Part shown: in pieces, positions 25,109 through 54,092 of the stretch | Position numbering within the stretch: the stretch's first letter is position 1 | How the letters are laid out: each line of letters begins with the position of its first letter | Assembly (NCBI GenBank): GCA_003640385.1 | Contig: RCAB01000173.1 | Coordinates: 54,925-118,924, forward strand | Source of the DNA: Setaria digitata | Lineage: Eukaryota; Nematoda; Chromadorea; Rhabditida; Setariidae | Reading direction: 5' to 3' | Length of the DNA stretch: 64,000 nucleotides | Made by a program: the position numbers and the translations under genes | The notes under the pieces: model-generated | The model's database searches: none | The model's input: the letters and a program-made list of their open reading frames with translations, nothing else | What the model was told of the DNA's origin: nothing

Positions 25109-28100
25109 ATGGAACCGACTGATTTGGAGGGTTTTATCTACGATGTTTCGCCAAGCAAAATACAAACGCTTTATTGTCTTCGAATTGGTGAAGTTTACGT
25201 TAATGAAAAAACACAAGTAATTAGTAGAAGTAAGAAACCAAATGTTGGGATGTGGTGCAGATTTAGTGCATACTGCCAGGTTGGTATTACTTTATATATT
25301 AAATTTGTTTCTCCTCGCCCTTTCTCCTTTCCATTCATGTTATTTTGAGTTTTCCTGTTCGATCGATCGTTTGCTTATTGACTTTTGTTATATTAGTAAA
25401 TGGGAATTTAATTCTGGTTTGTGGTGTGAAATTAACGATGTCTANCTGAGTTTTCCTGTTCGATCGATCGTTTGCTTATTGACTTTTGTTATTAGTAATG
25501 GATTAGTAAATTATTAGAGTAATGGATTAGTAAATTATTATTAGTAAAATTAAATATTAGAGTAATGGATTAGTAAATTATTATTAGTAAATGGGAATTT
25601 AATTCTGGTTTGTGGTGTGAAATTAACGATGTCTAACTTCTTTTATTATGACATAATTATGCGTTATACTACGTTGAAATTCAATTATGGTAATTATTTG
25701 GGAAGTGTCTATTTATAATGCACGTGGTTTGCTATTATTTTTCCACATCTTATGTTTAATTTAGCAAGCAAAAAAAGAACCTTTTGCATTTTCTGGACTT
25801 TGAAATTATACGGATCCTGTTATTAATTCATTTTTATAAAATTGGTTTCATCGATGCCTGGATTCAAAAAGAAAATAACGGGAACTTATGGAGCTTTTTT
25901 TTCGATTGGGTTACTTATTTATTTCTTATTTTTTAGGAGAATGGGAAATGGTTTGCTCAAAGAATTGTATTATTGGCATATCCACGGTTGAAGTATGTCA
26001 GGAGTGACAATGAATGTATTATTAAAGGTAAGCATGTATGCTTTTTTTTAATGATACTTAATGACAAAAAGTGATATTTATCTGTTATCGGAAATATAAG
26101 TATCTTCTAGGTACAGCAGTTGTTTGCAACATAGACGGTGATTCTGGTTTCCTCTGGAACGACTACATTGGACTGATTGCCATGGAAGGGAAAATGGGAA
26201 GTCAACTAGAACCGTTAATTGCTATTGATTTTCAAGCTGTACCGTTGAGGAAGGATGGTACGTCAGCTTATTTCACGGTATGGGCTAGTTTTTATTTCAA
26301 TCTGGATTTAATTTTGTACTTGTGTAACGTGTAACCTGTAGTTTTAATTCCTTCTCTTAAAGCGCAATTTAAATGTTTCCTTTTCAAAAAATTTTTCAAA
26401 GCTAACATCCACCTCCCAAATTACGATATCAGTACTAGAGTTGTAAATGGAGTAAATTCGTTGTCTATTAAAATTACTCAGTTGAATCATTTTTAGGCGA
26501 AAGAAGTCAGTCGCGAGTCAGAAAATATATTTCAGTCGGAAGTTTTGATTTTCGCTCGAAACGCTGAAGTAAAGTCAAACAATCAAGTGCACGTACCAGG
26601 TAATTTCCACTGCCTGTAATAATTCTGAAGTGGAGCACATATCAGTGAGTTGAGTTTTGAGTTTGGATTAATGATAGTACAGTTAGCATCATCAGAATAT
26701 TGTTATACAGTACCATGGTGATTCATGTATTATTAAGTTCTATATTTGTATAGATTATTCATTTTGGTGATTGCAATAATGTGCAGAAGCTCACTTAAGG
26801 CTGTGATGTTACTTTGTTGGATATAGCATGTTCTTTTCGACCTATTGCTGGTTCAACGATATCGATTCTTTATTACAAAGAATACGGTAATAGCGCTTCT
26901 GGAATATGCATTTATGCTACCACTGATTCTAATACGGTTGCTGGAATTGTTAGTTTTTTTTTTCCAACTTTCTTGTCAGAACTACATTGTATTTTTATTA
27001 TGCATTAACTGGAATATGATTTTCAATGAATACCATAGTCTAACTTTGTGTAAGATATAAATAGAAGTTCTTGAGACGGTGGTCTAGGTAGTTTTGCATC
27101 TCTTTTTTTACAATCTTTGAACCTTCCTCTTTAAATCTCTTAAACCTTGATAAATTTATTTAATAGGTCGACGATTTCTTTACTACTGAACGATGTCTGG
27201 AGGCAGATCCTGACCATATAAAAGTTGAGCAATTTAGTGGTGCTTATGAAGGTTAGTAAATGATCATAAGAAGAATGCGATTTTATTGATGTGGATCGAT
27301 CGGAAGTCAGCAAAATTTTTTATTTTTAAACATTACTTTGCAGATCTGGATATGACAGAGAACCGATTAGTAGTTACAGTAAGTTAGAAAATAATTTTTT
27401 TTTTTTTTTTTTTTTCAAGCTAATCAGTTATCGGAACAGATTATGCCTAATGATGAATGCGATATCTTAGAGATGTTATCAAGTCCTGCCGTTATTGAGG
27501 ACCTCTGACACTTTCCATTTTATTATTTGACAAAGACTGAGATATATATACTGGTACCCAGAAATCGTATATATGGATGCATAAGCTTATATAATGTTTT
27601 TAGGTTATTTAGATTTCACATATTGTTCCTTTGTTAAATTTTTATTAAGTTCTATCACCTCGAAATTTAATTCATTTCTAGCTACCGTTTGGTTACTTAT
27701 GACTAATGTTGCTTGAGATTTCTGAGCAAGTTGAATCTTCCTGGACTTTCATAATTTTTAAGTGTTATTTTGACAGGATAATGATATGCGAACTATTAAA
27801 ATTGATATGTCCAGCTCACCAGTTACAAGTATGGCAGAATTTGAAGAAGCTGAGTGGAATGAAGTTAAATTAGTTAAATTATCATTTATGCAAAAATATC
27901 TTTATTTTCTAATTATTTCAAAGTGTATGACGAATTGTTCCTTTAAAAGTTGTGTGCATACATAACGAAATTTCACCAATTTGATTTAAATTTTATTTTA
28001 TATCTTTAATTTAGCATTCTCCACATTCTTCAAAGGTAACAACTGGTTCAGTAGATAATGACACTTGCTCTGTGAGTGAGGTTTTCCAGTCATGCTCATC

Positions 28101-31100
28101 ACTTAATTCTCTCGTTTTGAGCAATGGATTGGTTCACAATGATCAGTTTCACTCCAATCAAGATATTGATGAGGTTCTCTTTCTAATTATCATAACTGAT
28201 AGTCTTGATAACGATTTAGTCAGAAATTATTGACATGCAAAGAACAGGAAATCAAGAAAGGTGAAGGAAGGAGAGAATTAACTGTTTGTCGACATTTGCC
28301 TTTTCACAGTGTGGATGGAATGTTTTCTGAGATCTTGGTAACCAAAAGTTGTGTGAGGTTTTGTTCGCTGGTTATATTACAGGAAGTCCCTAAGGAAGCT
28401 ATTACAGCTAGTAATACTGGTCCTGAACTGGCATGCTCATTGAAAGATGTTCCAGCTGAACTGGCAAAGGAATCGGTGAATTTAGTTGAAGTAGGATTTA
28501 GATGTTTTGATTCGTTTCATTATGCTGATTATTCCCTTTCATTGAAGTAGAGCATAAATATCCACCTAGTAATCGTATGGTGCTGCAGAATGAAGATCAA
28601 AACGATGATTTTGGGGACAAATTTAGTGGTGTTTCTCCGGAAGATATGTGGGATGACGAATTCATTGATCATTTACAGTCTGAAATGAAAAAAATAGATT
28701 TAGTTCAGGTATTTATTTTACTTTGTCGTAAGATTTCACCATCGCAGTGATTCATTATAAGTGTAAAAGGAGATTATGTTACGTGGAAGTTATTATAGTT
28801 TTGTCAGTGAAAGATGTTTCTAAAACGATTGTTGAAGGGTAACGAAAAATATTGCCAGCCAAATCAGTTGATCGACCAGTTTGAAATTAATAGCAAAAGT
28901 AGTAAGGAGGAACTTTACGATGAGTTAAAGTAAGTGAAGTTTTTGCTCCTCTAAATTCCTGGTTTAGGTATTCAGATGTGAGGGCTAGGGAAATTTCGGT
29001 ATTCAATAAGCTTAGCATGTAAGGATCGAAAGTTTCAAGTATTTCGCAGAATTTAAGCTTTTCGTATTATGTAATTTGAGATGTCTGCAATTCATATTTC
29101 ACACACTGCAGAACATGACATATAGTATCAAAATTTGGTTTCAGTATTATTAGTATCAAAATAGTGATTATATGGAAGAGTGATTTTTCTTTTGTAGATT
29201 TGATCATTTAGGTATGGCATAAAGGAAGAACTTGCATCTGTACGACATATAGGAAATGTGGAAGTTGCAGAGGTTTTGTTTCTTGTATTTAATTTTTATA
29301 TTTCGATTTCACAAATTCAAGTATTAATCTTGTTTCGTAGATCGTTAATTTTGTAAATATGCATTATTCTGAGCTCACTTTTAGATGTTTCTTTGGTCCC
29401 GAAAGTCGTTCATATTTTTGAATCTTGTTACGTAGGATTTTAAACATTTTGAAATTGAAATATCTCAAAATAAAGCCACGGGAAAGACAAAAAATATTTT
29501 GCAGATGAAAGAAGTTACTAGCTCCGACCAGAAGCTGTCTGTTGCCAATCAGTTAGTCTGTACAAACTTCTTCAAAATCTCTTTCCTTCATTTGCGCTGG
29601 AGTTGCTTTCAACTGGATATATTATTGTAGTATCATATATTGTAAAAGTTCTTTTTTCTAAAATTTTTCTGAGAGTTTTTTTTTTTTACTTCAGGGCTGC
29701 AGGCAGTATGGATTTGAGGCCAGCACAAAGTAAAGATATCAGTGTCGAGGAGGTACCAATTTAAAATTTTTTCCGGTCAAATCAAATGAAATAAATTTTT
29801 CAAAATTTCTTTCTGGGGAAATTTTGAATAATTGGGGATTATACAGATTTGAAATTAGAGTTTCGCAATGCATTAGTGATATTCGTGAGCTCAGATCGAA
29901 ATCCGAAATTTTTATAAGGCATATAAAAGTCTTGCTGATAATTCATTAATATGATATGATTTCTGCTCACTGTGAAGATGCAGTGTGAATTTTCACGAAG
30001 TAGGATTTGTTCGGAAAATTAATTCTAGGTTTTTTAAGATCTTTAAAATTTTTTCGTGGTAAACATGTCTACATCTTATTAAAATTATATTTTTCATTCG
30101 TTACCATTACATCAAAAGAATTTGTCATTTTATGAATTGTTTTGCAAATCATCTTTTTGTCATATCGTGTATTGCGGATACCATATCTATTGGCTTAATT
30201 AGGATATCGATCATTTCATTTTAATTCGTCCTGTCAGTCTGATTGTTTCGTTTTAATTCCATGTTTCAATTGTTGGTTATCTTATATTACTAACTCCTTG
30301 TTTTCTAATTGCTGGCATGTGTAGTTTTTATGCCTGTGAATATTTTTGCTTGCCGTTATTCTAGGTTAAGGATGCGACGTGGATTGATGAATTTGATCGG
30401 CTGTGTGTGAAAGTACTTTCAAATCCCCGTCTTCGCAATTTTGTAAGCGTAAATCAAAACGGTTTGTAATTTGGAGCTGTTCAGAAATTTTTGATTGAAC
30501 ACAAATAGTAGACTGCAGTTCATCATTTTTTACGCTTCTTTTTAAAATCTCAAATGCATTTTAAACAAGACAGTACTTCATGACGATGTATCGACGATGT
30601 TATTAAACTTAATACAAGGCATTAATAGAGTTTCGTCTTGTTTATTCATACCATCCATTTCAAATTTCTTGTAATCCTATTCAGGAAATGCTGTGCTTCG
30701 TGATGTTATGTATTATCTGGAACGCCAGTTGACACTGGAAGATGTGAATAAGGAACTTGGAATCTCCCCTTCTGAAGTAACGGTATGCCATTTGTTTGTC
30801 CTGTCAGGTAATATTTGAAGTTTCGAGTAATTAATTTTTTTGTGCATAATAAATAATTTAACTATAAAAAGTAGAACTTAAATTCATCAGTTTTATAAAG
30901 TAAGTTATCTCAAGAAACCTTTTATTCTGCTTGTCATGTTTGTCAAGTGTTCTCTCTGGTTTTTCCTTATTTAAAATGATATTATTGTTTTGTTGGCCAG
31001 TTTGATGCCACAACTGCATTTGGACCATCATGTGACTACTATGTAAGGAAATTTTGGTGATCGAGTTGAGTCATAATGCATTTAATGGACATAAAAGGGC

Positions 31101-31321
31101 TTTGCATAGTTTTCGTTTGCCAAATTTTGAATTGAGTGCTATTTTTAAGCTTCTTTTCGTGGTTTCTAATTTTGTCTCAGATAATGGTAAACTGTTTAAT
31201 TTTCGATTTATTGATGTTCTCCGTTTGATTCACTTTTCTGGTGTCGACTCAAGTTTGATATAAAATGATTGTTTCACATTGCATTGTGCGTTTTCAGGAT
31301 TTCGTAGAAACTGTAAAATAA
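25109..31321 (+). CDS. Uncharacterised 600-aa protein, 19 exons
   Basis: Exons: 25109-25279, 25937-26027, 26111-26277, 26497-26599, 26827-26948, 27167-27251, 27344-27378, 27777-27863, 28015-28173, 28383-28490, 28553-28708, 28838-28929, 29212-29272, 29505-29551, 29695-29752, 30365-30461, 30685-30782, 31001-31042 and 31298-31321. They sum to 1803 nt with every phase compatible, ending in TAA at 31319-31321. I do not recognise the family. The N-terminal half (about residues 1-240) looks globular, with aromatic-rich blocks such as VGMWCRFSAYCQ, GKWFAQRIVLLAYP and GDSGFLWNDYIGLIAME that suggest small beta-barrel repeats (inference). The middle is Ser/Glu-rich and probably disordered. The last 90 residues (WIDEFDRLCVKVLSNPRLRNF and YYLERQLTLEDVNKELGI) look helical. 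There is no signal peptide or membrane helix. The weakest boundary is the acceptor at 28553 after a 62-nt intron. The upstream partner across the divergent spacer is the costars gene. Confidence 0.8.
25346..25636. repeat. Duplicated intronic sequence around single N at 25445
   Basis: The stretch 25346-25444 reappears from 25447 to about 25636 with a TTAGTAATGGA-type insertion in the second copy. The lone N lies exactly at the join. This looks like two overlapping contig ends left unmerged, inside the first intron of the 25109 gene. Confidence 0.8.
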
Positions 31322-31433
31322 TAATTTTTTGTTACATTTTTTCTGCTTTGTTTATTCTTATGATGATGACTATTCGGCGCAAGAGTTGGAAGAATTTACT
31401 TTTCTAGCCTGATTGCTTCAAAGCGGTGCACGA

Positions 31434-31650
31434 GATGCGAGCGATTGGAATATGTCAAAAATTTATGAAAATGAACGGTTTTGAGCAAATTGCTAATAGA
31501 AAAATTCCAGAAATACCAGAATGTTAATGTTAAGATGGAAANGATGCGAGCGATTGGAATATGTCAAAAATTTATGAAAATGAACGGTTTTGAGCGAATT
31601 GCTAATAGAAAAATTCCAGAAATACCAGAATGTTAATGTTAAGATGGAAA
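31434..31650. repeat. 108-bp direct duplication around N at 31542
   Basis: 31434-31541 and 31543-31650 match base for base apart from one A/G difference (GAGCAAATT versus GAGCGAATT). Only one N separates them. Confidence 0.9.
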
Positions 31651-31865
31651 TAGCGACTATTATACAGGTACAGTTGATATCTTTTATTTTCCAATCTTTT
31701 TCTTTTTTCAAAACGCTGCAATAATGATGTCAGTATTACTCGCGCCATTTGCTATGTTCTCAAATAGTTGCTTGATATGTAAATGTGTATGTTGTTTCAG
31801 TATTTTCATTTCGTGCAAGATCGCAGCACAACTCTTTTATGTTTAAATAGTGGTTTTTTTTTTAA

Positions 31866-32013
31866 TTATTTTTCTATTTTTTCCTTTTTTTTTTTTTATT
31901 TGCTAAATACTACCCTCTCTTATTTATGCGTTAAGTCTTNTTATTTTTCTATTTTTTCCTTTTTTTTTTTTATTTGCTAAATACTACCCTCTCTTATTTA
32001 TGCGTCAAGTCTT
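31866..32013. repeat. About 73-bp direct duplication around N at 31940
   Basis: 31866-31939 and 31941-32013 are copies that differ in the length of a T-run and one T/C (GCGTTAAG versus GCGTCAAG). A single N lies between them, the same pattern as at 25445 and 31542. Confidence 0.88.
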
Positions 32014-32977
32014 CTTTGTTAAAAGGAAGCTATGTCACCTGAATCGTATTTCTTGTCTTAGGTACTCATCGTCATTATGAAAATAGCTATGTTTCGTGGT
32101 GTTGCATTTAATCATTCCTTGGCATAGTGCCTGCCCTTTCTCGAGGCGCATAATTTGTATAATTTGTTCTATTGAACAGTTTTCAGAATTTCTTGACTCG
32201 TATTCTTCTGTTTATTTTGAGAGTGTTGTTTCTGCTGTATTTAACGGAATTTGAAAATAAATTTCTTCATATAATGTAATATTTTGTTGCATATTTTATG
32301 CTTCTTTCTTGCAAATTAATTACCTGCTTTTCATCTTATATTTGTTCTGGGCTACGGAAGTTGTAACGGAAAGCAGAATCGAATTGATTTTTCCCTTTTG
32401 AAATTTAAAAAGTCATGAAGCAGAGGAGATAATTCGAAAAATCAATCATGCATTCAATGTCGAGAATTCTAAGTCCGCTTTACTGTAATACTGTTATATA
32501 GCAGTGTAAAAGGGATGAGAAACTTGAAGAATGAAACATGGTGATAGCCTTGGAAAGGTTGACAACCAAAATTAACTGGAAGCGATCACTGGAACTGTTA
32601 TGCTATACAGCTGCATGTATTTTCACAAAGTCAACTTGTTTCGATTTTAAAATCTTACATTTGAAGAAAAATGCTGGAACAAATTTAAAAAATCACATAT
32701 GTTATGTTTGATTATTGGAAAAATTAGCTTTTTTTGTCCTTGTCTTCTGCTGTTTTATATACTAGACTTTTGATAACTGGTGGTTAACAGTTTGAGGAAT
32801 GAATGAGAAGCCGCAAAACTGAGATTGTGCTAACAAAAATGTCAGGTTTCATTAGGTGATGTGCCGTGTCACTGCCGTAATTTTTTGGATTGCAGGTGTT
32901 TTGTTGGCTTGATTTACGAAACAAATGTGAGTAATTTGTGCTTCTCTACCGTCCATATTATCAATGGTACCAGTGAT

Positions 32978-34360
32978 ATGGATAAAGCTAAGCCAGTGAG
33001 TATAAATTTCGATCGTTAATAGCATAGGCATAATCATTCAATTGGGCGAAATCATATTTTGTTCAAAGAAAAATTTTGATATCAAGATATCTGTAGCCAT
33101 CTGTAGCTCAGCGAAATGACTATGAACTAGTTTTTATTGAGATTATTGAGTGTAAGCAACATTTTCCAAATTAGTTTAGCCTTATATCTGACTTAGGGTA
33201 ATAGTTAATCACTTATAATTTGGGACAGTTTCTCTGATAAATTTAGGATTCCTAAATACTTCTCTTGAATATCTAAATATCTGAAATGATTATTCTTTTG
33301 TAGAAGTAGCTGAAGCTAGGTATTATGCAGTTTCACTAAATTATGGAAAGAATTTAATCAGTTAGAAAAAAATACTTTTAATTTTTGCTACAGAGGATTC
33401 TTTGCCAATCATTTGGTATATTCTATTGTATCTTTTGAATTGTTGCCTGAAGCCAATGTAGTATCTCAAGTTAACCTTAACTCGGTGGTTCCAAAATACA
33501 CAAGTGATATATGATTTCATTATTATTAGTCAGTCAAGCCACTGTTATGATTCGGTTTGAAAACATTCCAGGTTGCTAAGTAATTGCAAGCATGCTAGTT
33601 TTTATAGCTAGGTTAAGATGCGATTTACACTTCCGTCTCGCTTGTTTCGCAGCATAAATTTATGGAGTTTATATTCGAGATTTTTTTTTAGGGTATAATT
33701 GTTCTTAGTGATAAATTAGATTGGCGGTTTTCTATACTTATCAAAGCGATGATAATATTTAATGCAATTCCCGTTCTATTATTATCATTATATTTCGTCA
33801 TATCAACTATTGCTATTTACTCAACAGCTCTTTTTATACAGTGTAAGTTTGTTACATTCTTCTATTTCATTTCAAAATTATACAAATGATGAAAATCCCA
33901 TACTGTCTCAACTATAATTTATAACTTATAAGTAAAATTAGCTATGGAAAAGTGCTGACAATATTTAATCGTCAAATGTTTTGATTATATTAATACGATT
34001 AATCTAGCTTTTTTTTCGAATTTTCAGGCTTACCATACTCAGAGATTTTATCTAATAATTTTTAGTTTAATATACTAGCAGTAATGTTCATTAATCCATT
34101 CTCTAGTAGCAAATTAATTTTAGATTAATTAAAATTTCTTCACCTATTATTCTATACTGTCATCACAGATAACAATTACTTTTGTTCCAGTTAGCACATT
34201 TCTTTTTGGACTGGCAATATTTGCTCCAATTATATTATTTTCTTCATTTGGTGCTGTAATTGTTACCTTCGTCATTATTATTTCACAACAAGGTTTGGTA
34301 AAAGAGAATTTGCGACAATTTCCGTGCTCTGCAAATTATGAAAGACTAAAAGCAGATTAA
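32978..34360 (+). CDS. Small highly hydrophobic membrane protein (112 aa)
   Basis: Three exons join in phase: 32978-32995 (MDKAKP, donor GTGAGT), 33692-33842 and 34191-34360, totalling 339 nt and ending with TAA. About residues 20-93 form a nearly continuous hydrophobic region, for example NAIPVLLLSLYFVISTIAIY and FGLAIFAPIILFSSFGAVIV. It has Pro, Gly and Ser breaks, as in a hairpin or two to four helices, and is flanked by hydrophilic ends (LSDKLDWRF and KENLRQFPCSANYERLKAD). This layout resembles the promethin/LDAF1 group and other lipid-droplet or ER hairpin proteins, but that is only a shape comparison. The six-codon first exon is the weakest part; another start could exist upstream. The gene is convergent with the adenylyl cyclase, whose stop is 763 bases further on. 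Confidence 0.62.
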
Positions 34361-35122
34361 ATTCTTTTCCGATTTTCTTTTTCTTGTTGAAATCGAAATT
34401 ATCATCATTATTAATAGCTAAATTCAGTGACATCGTCGACACTATAATTTCGGATTTTATTACACTCTGATATACTGAAATACATGAAAAAAGAAATATC
34501 GGCATTAATTACGTTTTAGTGTTTGCAAACCATGCACTTTGACAAGATAAGCTATATATTGTTTAGATATACTCAACATTATACCAAAAACTACCATACT
34601 ATTTTTCAATAACATTTTCCTTTGTTTTTTGCTTTGCTGTTGTATTCTGTTTGAACTATTCTAAAAATTAATTTTTATCTTTTTTTAAATCTATAATTAT
34701 CACATTGTTTATTGATTTTTTGACTAGCTGTAAAAAATGAACATGCATAGTTTTTTTCATTATTACAGGGATTTATTTTCATTCTTAATGAGTAAACTTC
34801 ATGAAATATTGTATATGCAAACAACAGGTAGTTTAAATAAATTCAACTAATTGTTCGTTGTTAGATGATTAAAACCATACAGTTTGTTTCATAATCATGT
34901 TCAATAATCGATTTCAAATGATTTCATTGAATTCCGAGACAATTACGATTATACATACCGATTTTTGTATATACGTTTCTTCACAGGAAGAAAAAGCTTT
35001 TACTAAAACAGGAATTAAAAAACAGACTATTATTTGTGCCTGCTCAAATTAGTGCTTTACCAATTTAAACAGCGGTAGTAAAAATTAAAATTCAAAATTG
35101 TACTTAAAATCTAACCAAAAGT
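34361..35122. other. Convergent 3' intergenic region
   Basis: AT-rich, with no credible exon on either strand. It should hold the 3' UTRs and poly(A) signals of the small membrane-protein gene and the adenylyl cyclase. The minus-strand open frame at 34278-34505 overlaps the last exon of the former and is an antisense shadow. Confidence 0.5.
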
Positions 35123-51360
<16,238 letters not shown>

Positions 51361-52424
51361 TTTTTCTGTCTCTTTTTGTTTTTGTTTCAAAATTAAATAT
51401 TTATGCTTTCATCCTTCGCACACATTGAAAATCCAAAGTAAAAAACATACCTAAAATGAAATATTTATACATATATATGTATATGTATAAAAACATGTTC
51501 GTTTGCAGTTATCATATGAAAAATAAAAAGTTAAAAAACGAAAAACAAGTGAAGATTGAAGAAGAGAAAGGTTGGAATTTTATTATTGAAATGATAATAA
51601 TTTAGTTAATTCATTCAAATTTAATTCAGGAAAAATTTAGTTTTTCTTCATTTCCACAATGTCCTAATATGATGTATTTTTTTTATCTCTCGTGAAAAAT
51701 AATAATAATAATACAAACACATTTGTGTGGTTATGGAATTTATTTTAAATGAACTGTGATAAACGATTAGTTACGAATATAACATATCACGAGACTTGAT
51801 GATTATTCTCAATTATTATACATTAGATGTATTTTCCTCCCTTCTTAATCTAATTTTATTGGCTGAAATCGATGAATTTAGCAAAACAGTTCCCGAAATA
51901 GCGAAATTTGTTTGGAACAAGACAAAATTTTTAAATTTTATGGAAACAAATGGAAATTATAGCATTAAATTCTTGTAAAATAAAATTATATGACTAACAA
52001 AGTTCTGAGGCAAGTATGGTAGACCGAATTTTCCAGAAAGAATTATTTGTCGTTTCAATTCATTTTTTAAAATTTTAATTTTTTCCATAGCAAGTTTATA
52101 GTTTCGTATGCACCAAAAAAATCGACAGAAAAAAAAAATTTCAAGCAGAGAGAGTGAGAGTGAGGGAGTGAAAATGTGAGGTTAGTCTAAATTATTTACT
52201 GTAAGTTAGTTAATAATTTGTCATGGATGGGGAAGTTTCAAGCAAAAAAGTGGCATAAAATGAAGAAAATGTAATTCGATACCTTAAGACTTAATTATTT
52301 ACAACTTTACAACTTTGTACTTATTGATTAAATCTGACATTTGATATCAAAAATTTTGATTGAAATTTTGAAATATTACAAATAAACGGCGCAGTCGATA
52401 ACAGCGCAAACATTTCTGCATGTT

Positions 52425-52845
52425 TATAGACGCCCAAACAGACATGTACACGTAATACACGTACGTATAGATAGAAAAAACACACGCATCGCGGACATAT
52501 CCAACATTTAAATCTAACACATATGCTCGCTCACACATACGTACAGACACGCACACACACACACAGACCTATGCACACACTGAAGTATACGGAATGCACG
52601 GACCACCCATACTCGCAAACACGTACAGAACGTTTATGTGCGCATACGCACAGACCTATGCACAAACACTGGTGCACCACGCACGGACTTTCGCACCCAC
52701 AAGAAGTAAGCAAACACTCATACAGACATACGTACAGACGCGTACCTGCACAGGTACAGGTACACATACGTGAGTACATGTAACAACACCCATAGACATG
52801 CATGCGCAAGGATGCACGTGTACACACGTAAACGCCACGCATTCA
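52425..52845. repeat. CA-rich imperfect minisatellite
   Basis: About 420 bases built from ACACAC, ACGTACAGAC, CATACGTACAGAC and CCTATGCACA words. The strand is strongly biased: C and A on plus, with very few T-runs. It is much more GC-rich than its surroundings. Open frames across it on both strands (52523-52783, 52531-52842) reflect the repeat. Confidence 0.85.
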
Positions 52846-54059
52846 ATTTAATCTTTTTGTAGGACAGTGTTTGACACAAAATAAGAAAAGATCAAAATAT
52901 GTTTCACAGAAAGGAAAAATTACAATTGCAAAAAATAAAAGCAAAAAAAATAAATAAATAAACAAAAATATTTGAAATTTTTTTCCATTAAAGTGAGGAA
53001 ACGGAAGAAATTGAGAAAATGGCAAAAAAAAAGCAAATATTTCTGTTTGATATTAATTGGCAGTAATGATGAATGAAAAGTAGGCAGCAAAGGATGATTG
53101 AAATGCACACATATTAGTATGAATTATTAATTTTGTAAAAGAGAAAATAAAGATTTTAAATCAAATATCCTAAAATCAATTAGAAACAAAGAAATATTGA
53201 GGAATAAAAAGATTGTTGAAAAAAAATAGCCAATCATAATTACTTTAATAGATGATGACATGGAAGGCAAGTGTTGGAATTTTAATTAATAAATGTTTTT
53301 TTTTTCTTTTTTTTTTTTTTTTAGTTGGATAGTTTGATTTATTGTGTAAATTTCCCGAAACATTCGAAAAGATCTGAAAAAGTAGAGGAAATATTAAAGT
53401 AATATTTTCAATGCATTCATTTTCGATACAAATGACAGTTGAGTTCATTTCTTTGCGTGGAGAAATTTAATCCATTTTAATTACGTCAAGAAAGTTGCAT
53501 TAAATTCGATTAAATTCTATGCAGACCTAATTTATTTTAATGTTTTTCCAAATAAAATTAATTAAAGTTATAATTGGAAATATTGTCTACTGTAATCACA
53601 GGCTTATCATTAATTATATGTAATGTCAAATTTATAAAATGCAACAGCATTCATTAATTTAGCATCATAATTCTTCTTTTTGTTCAAGTTTTTTCTGCCG
53701 CATAATTTATCAAAAAAAAAAATTTTGTTATCATTTAATTTCAATTTTGAACATTTCGTAGTTGAATGAATAAATTTGTTCAGAAAATTCAACTTTTTTT
53801 TTTTTAAAATAAAGCGTTGTCGAGCATAATTTTTCCAAACTGCTGCTGTATGCAAATTTATTGCTAATGAAGTCTTTTAATAAATTATTCAGCTAATTGA
53901 TCAAATTGCTAATTAGTTCGTTAATTTGTACAGAAATGTAACACCGCAATCATTATATAATTTACAAAATAATGAATTTTATTTTAATTAGACGCATAAG
54001 AAGTGCTGCCGTGAATGTCAAAAATTAATAATTAATAGCTGAATAGAAATTTTTTAAAA

Positions 54060-54092
54060 AAAATGTTTTTTTTTTTAAAAAAACATTTATGT
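54060..54092. repeat. A/T hairpin (inverted repeat)
   Basis: AATGTTTTTTT on one arm and AAAAAAACATT on the other lie almost back to back, making a perfect short palindrome of the kind that can extrude or cause polymerase slippage. No gene is attached. Confidence 0.6.

Larger units (their letters stand above)
31322..32977. other. Intergenic region with two N-flanking duplications
   Basis: Spacer between two same-strand genes. It contains assembly joins at 31542 and 31940 and T-rich sequence. A short open stretch at 32897-32928, bounded by TTGCAG and GTGAGT, may be a 5' UTR exon of the next gene. Confidence 0.4.

Noticed and set aside
28190..28276. Possible extra exon (TCAGAAATTATTGACATGC...) in the 25109 gene
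   Set aside because: Its best donor leaves phase 2, which does not match the next exon; perhaps a cassette fragment, but not supportable.
31054..31263. 69-aa open frame after the 31042 donor
   Set aside because: Lies in the last intron of the 25109 gene; the short terminal exon after TTTTCAG at 31298 gives a phase-correct end.
52523..52842. Overlapping open frames on both strands, Cys/Val-rich or Thr/His-rich
   Set aside because: Produced by the CA-rich minisatellite; no splice sites or starts of note.
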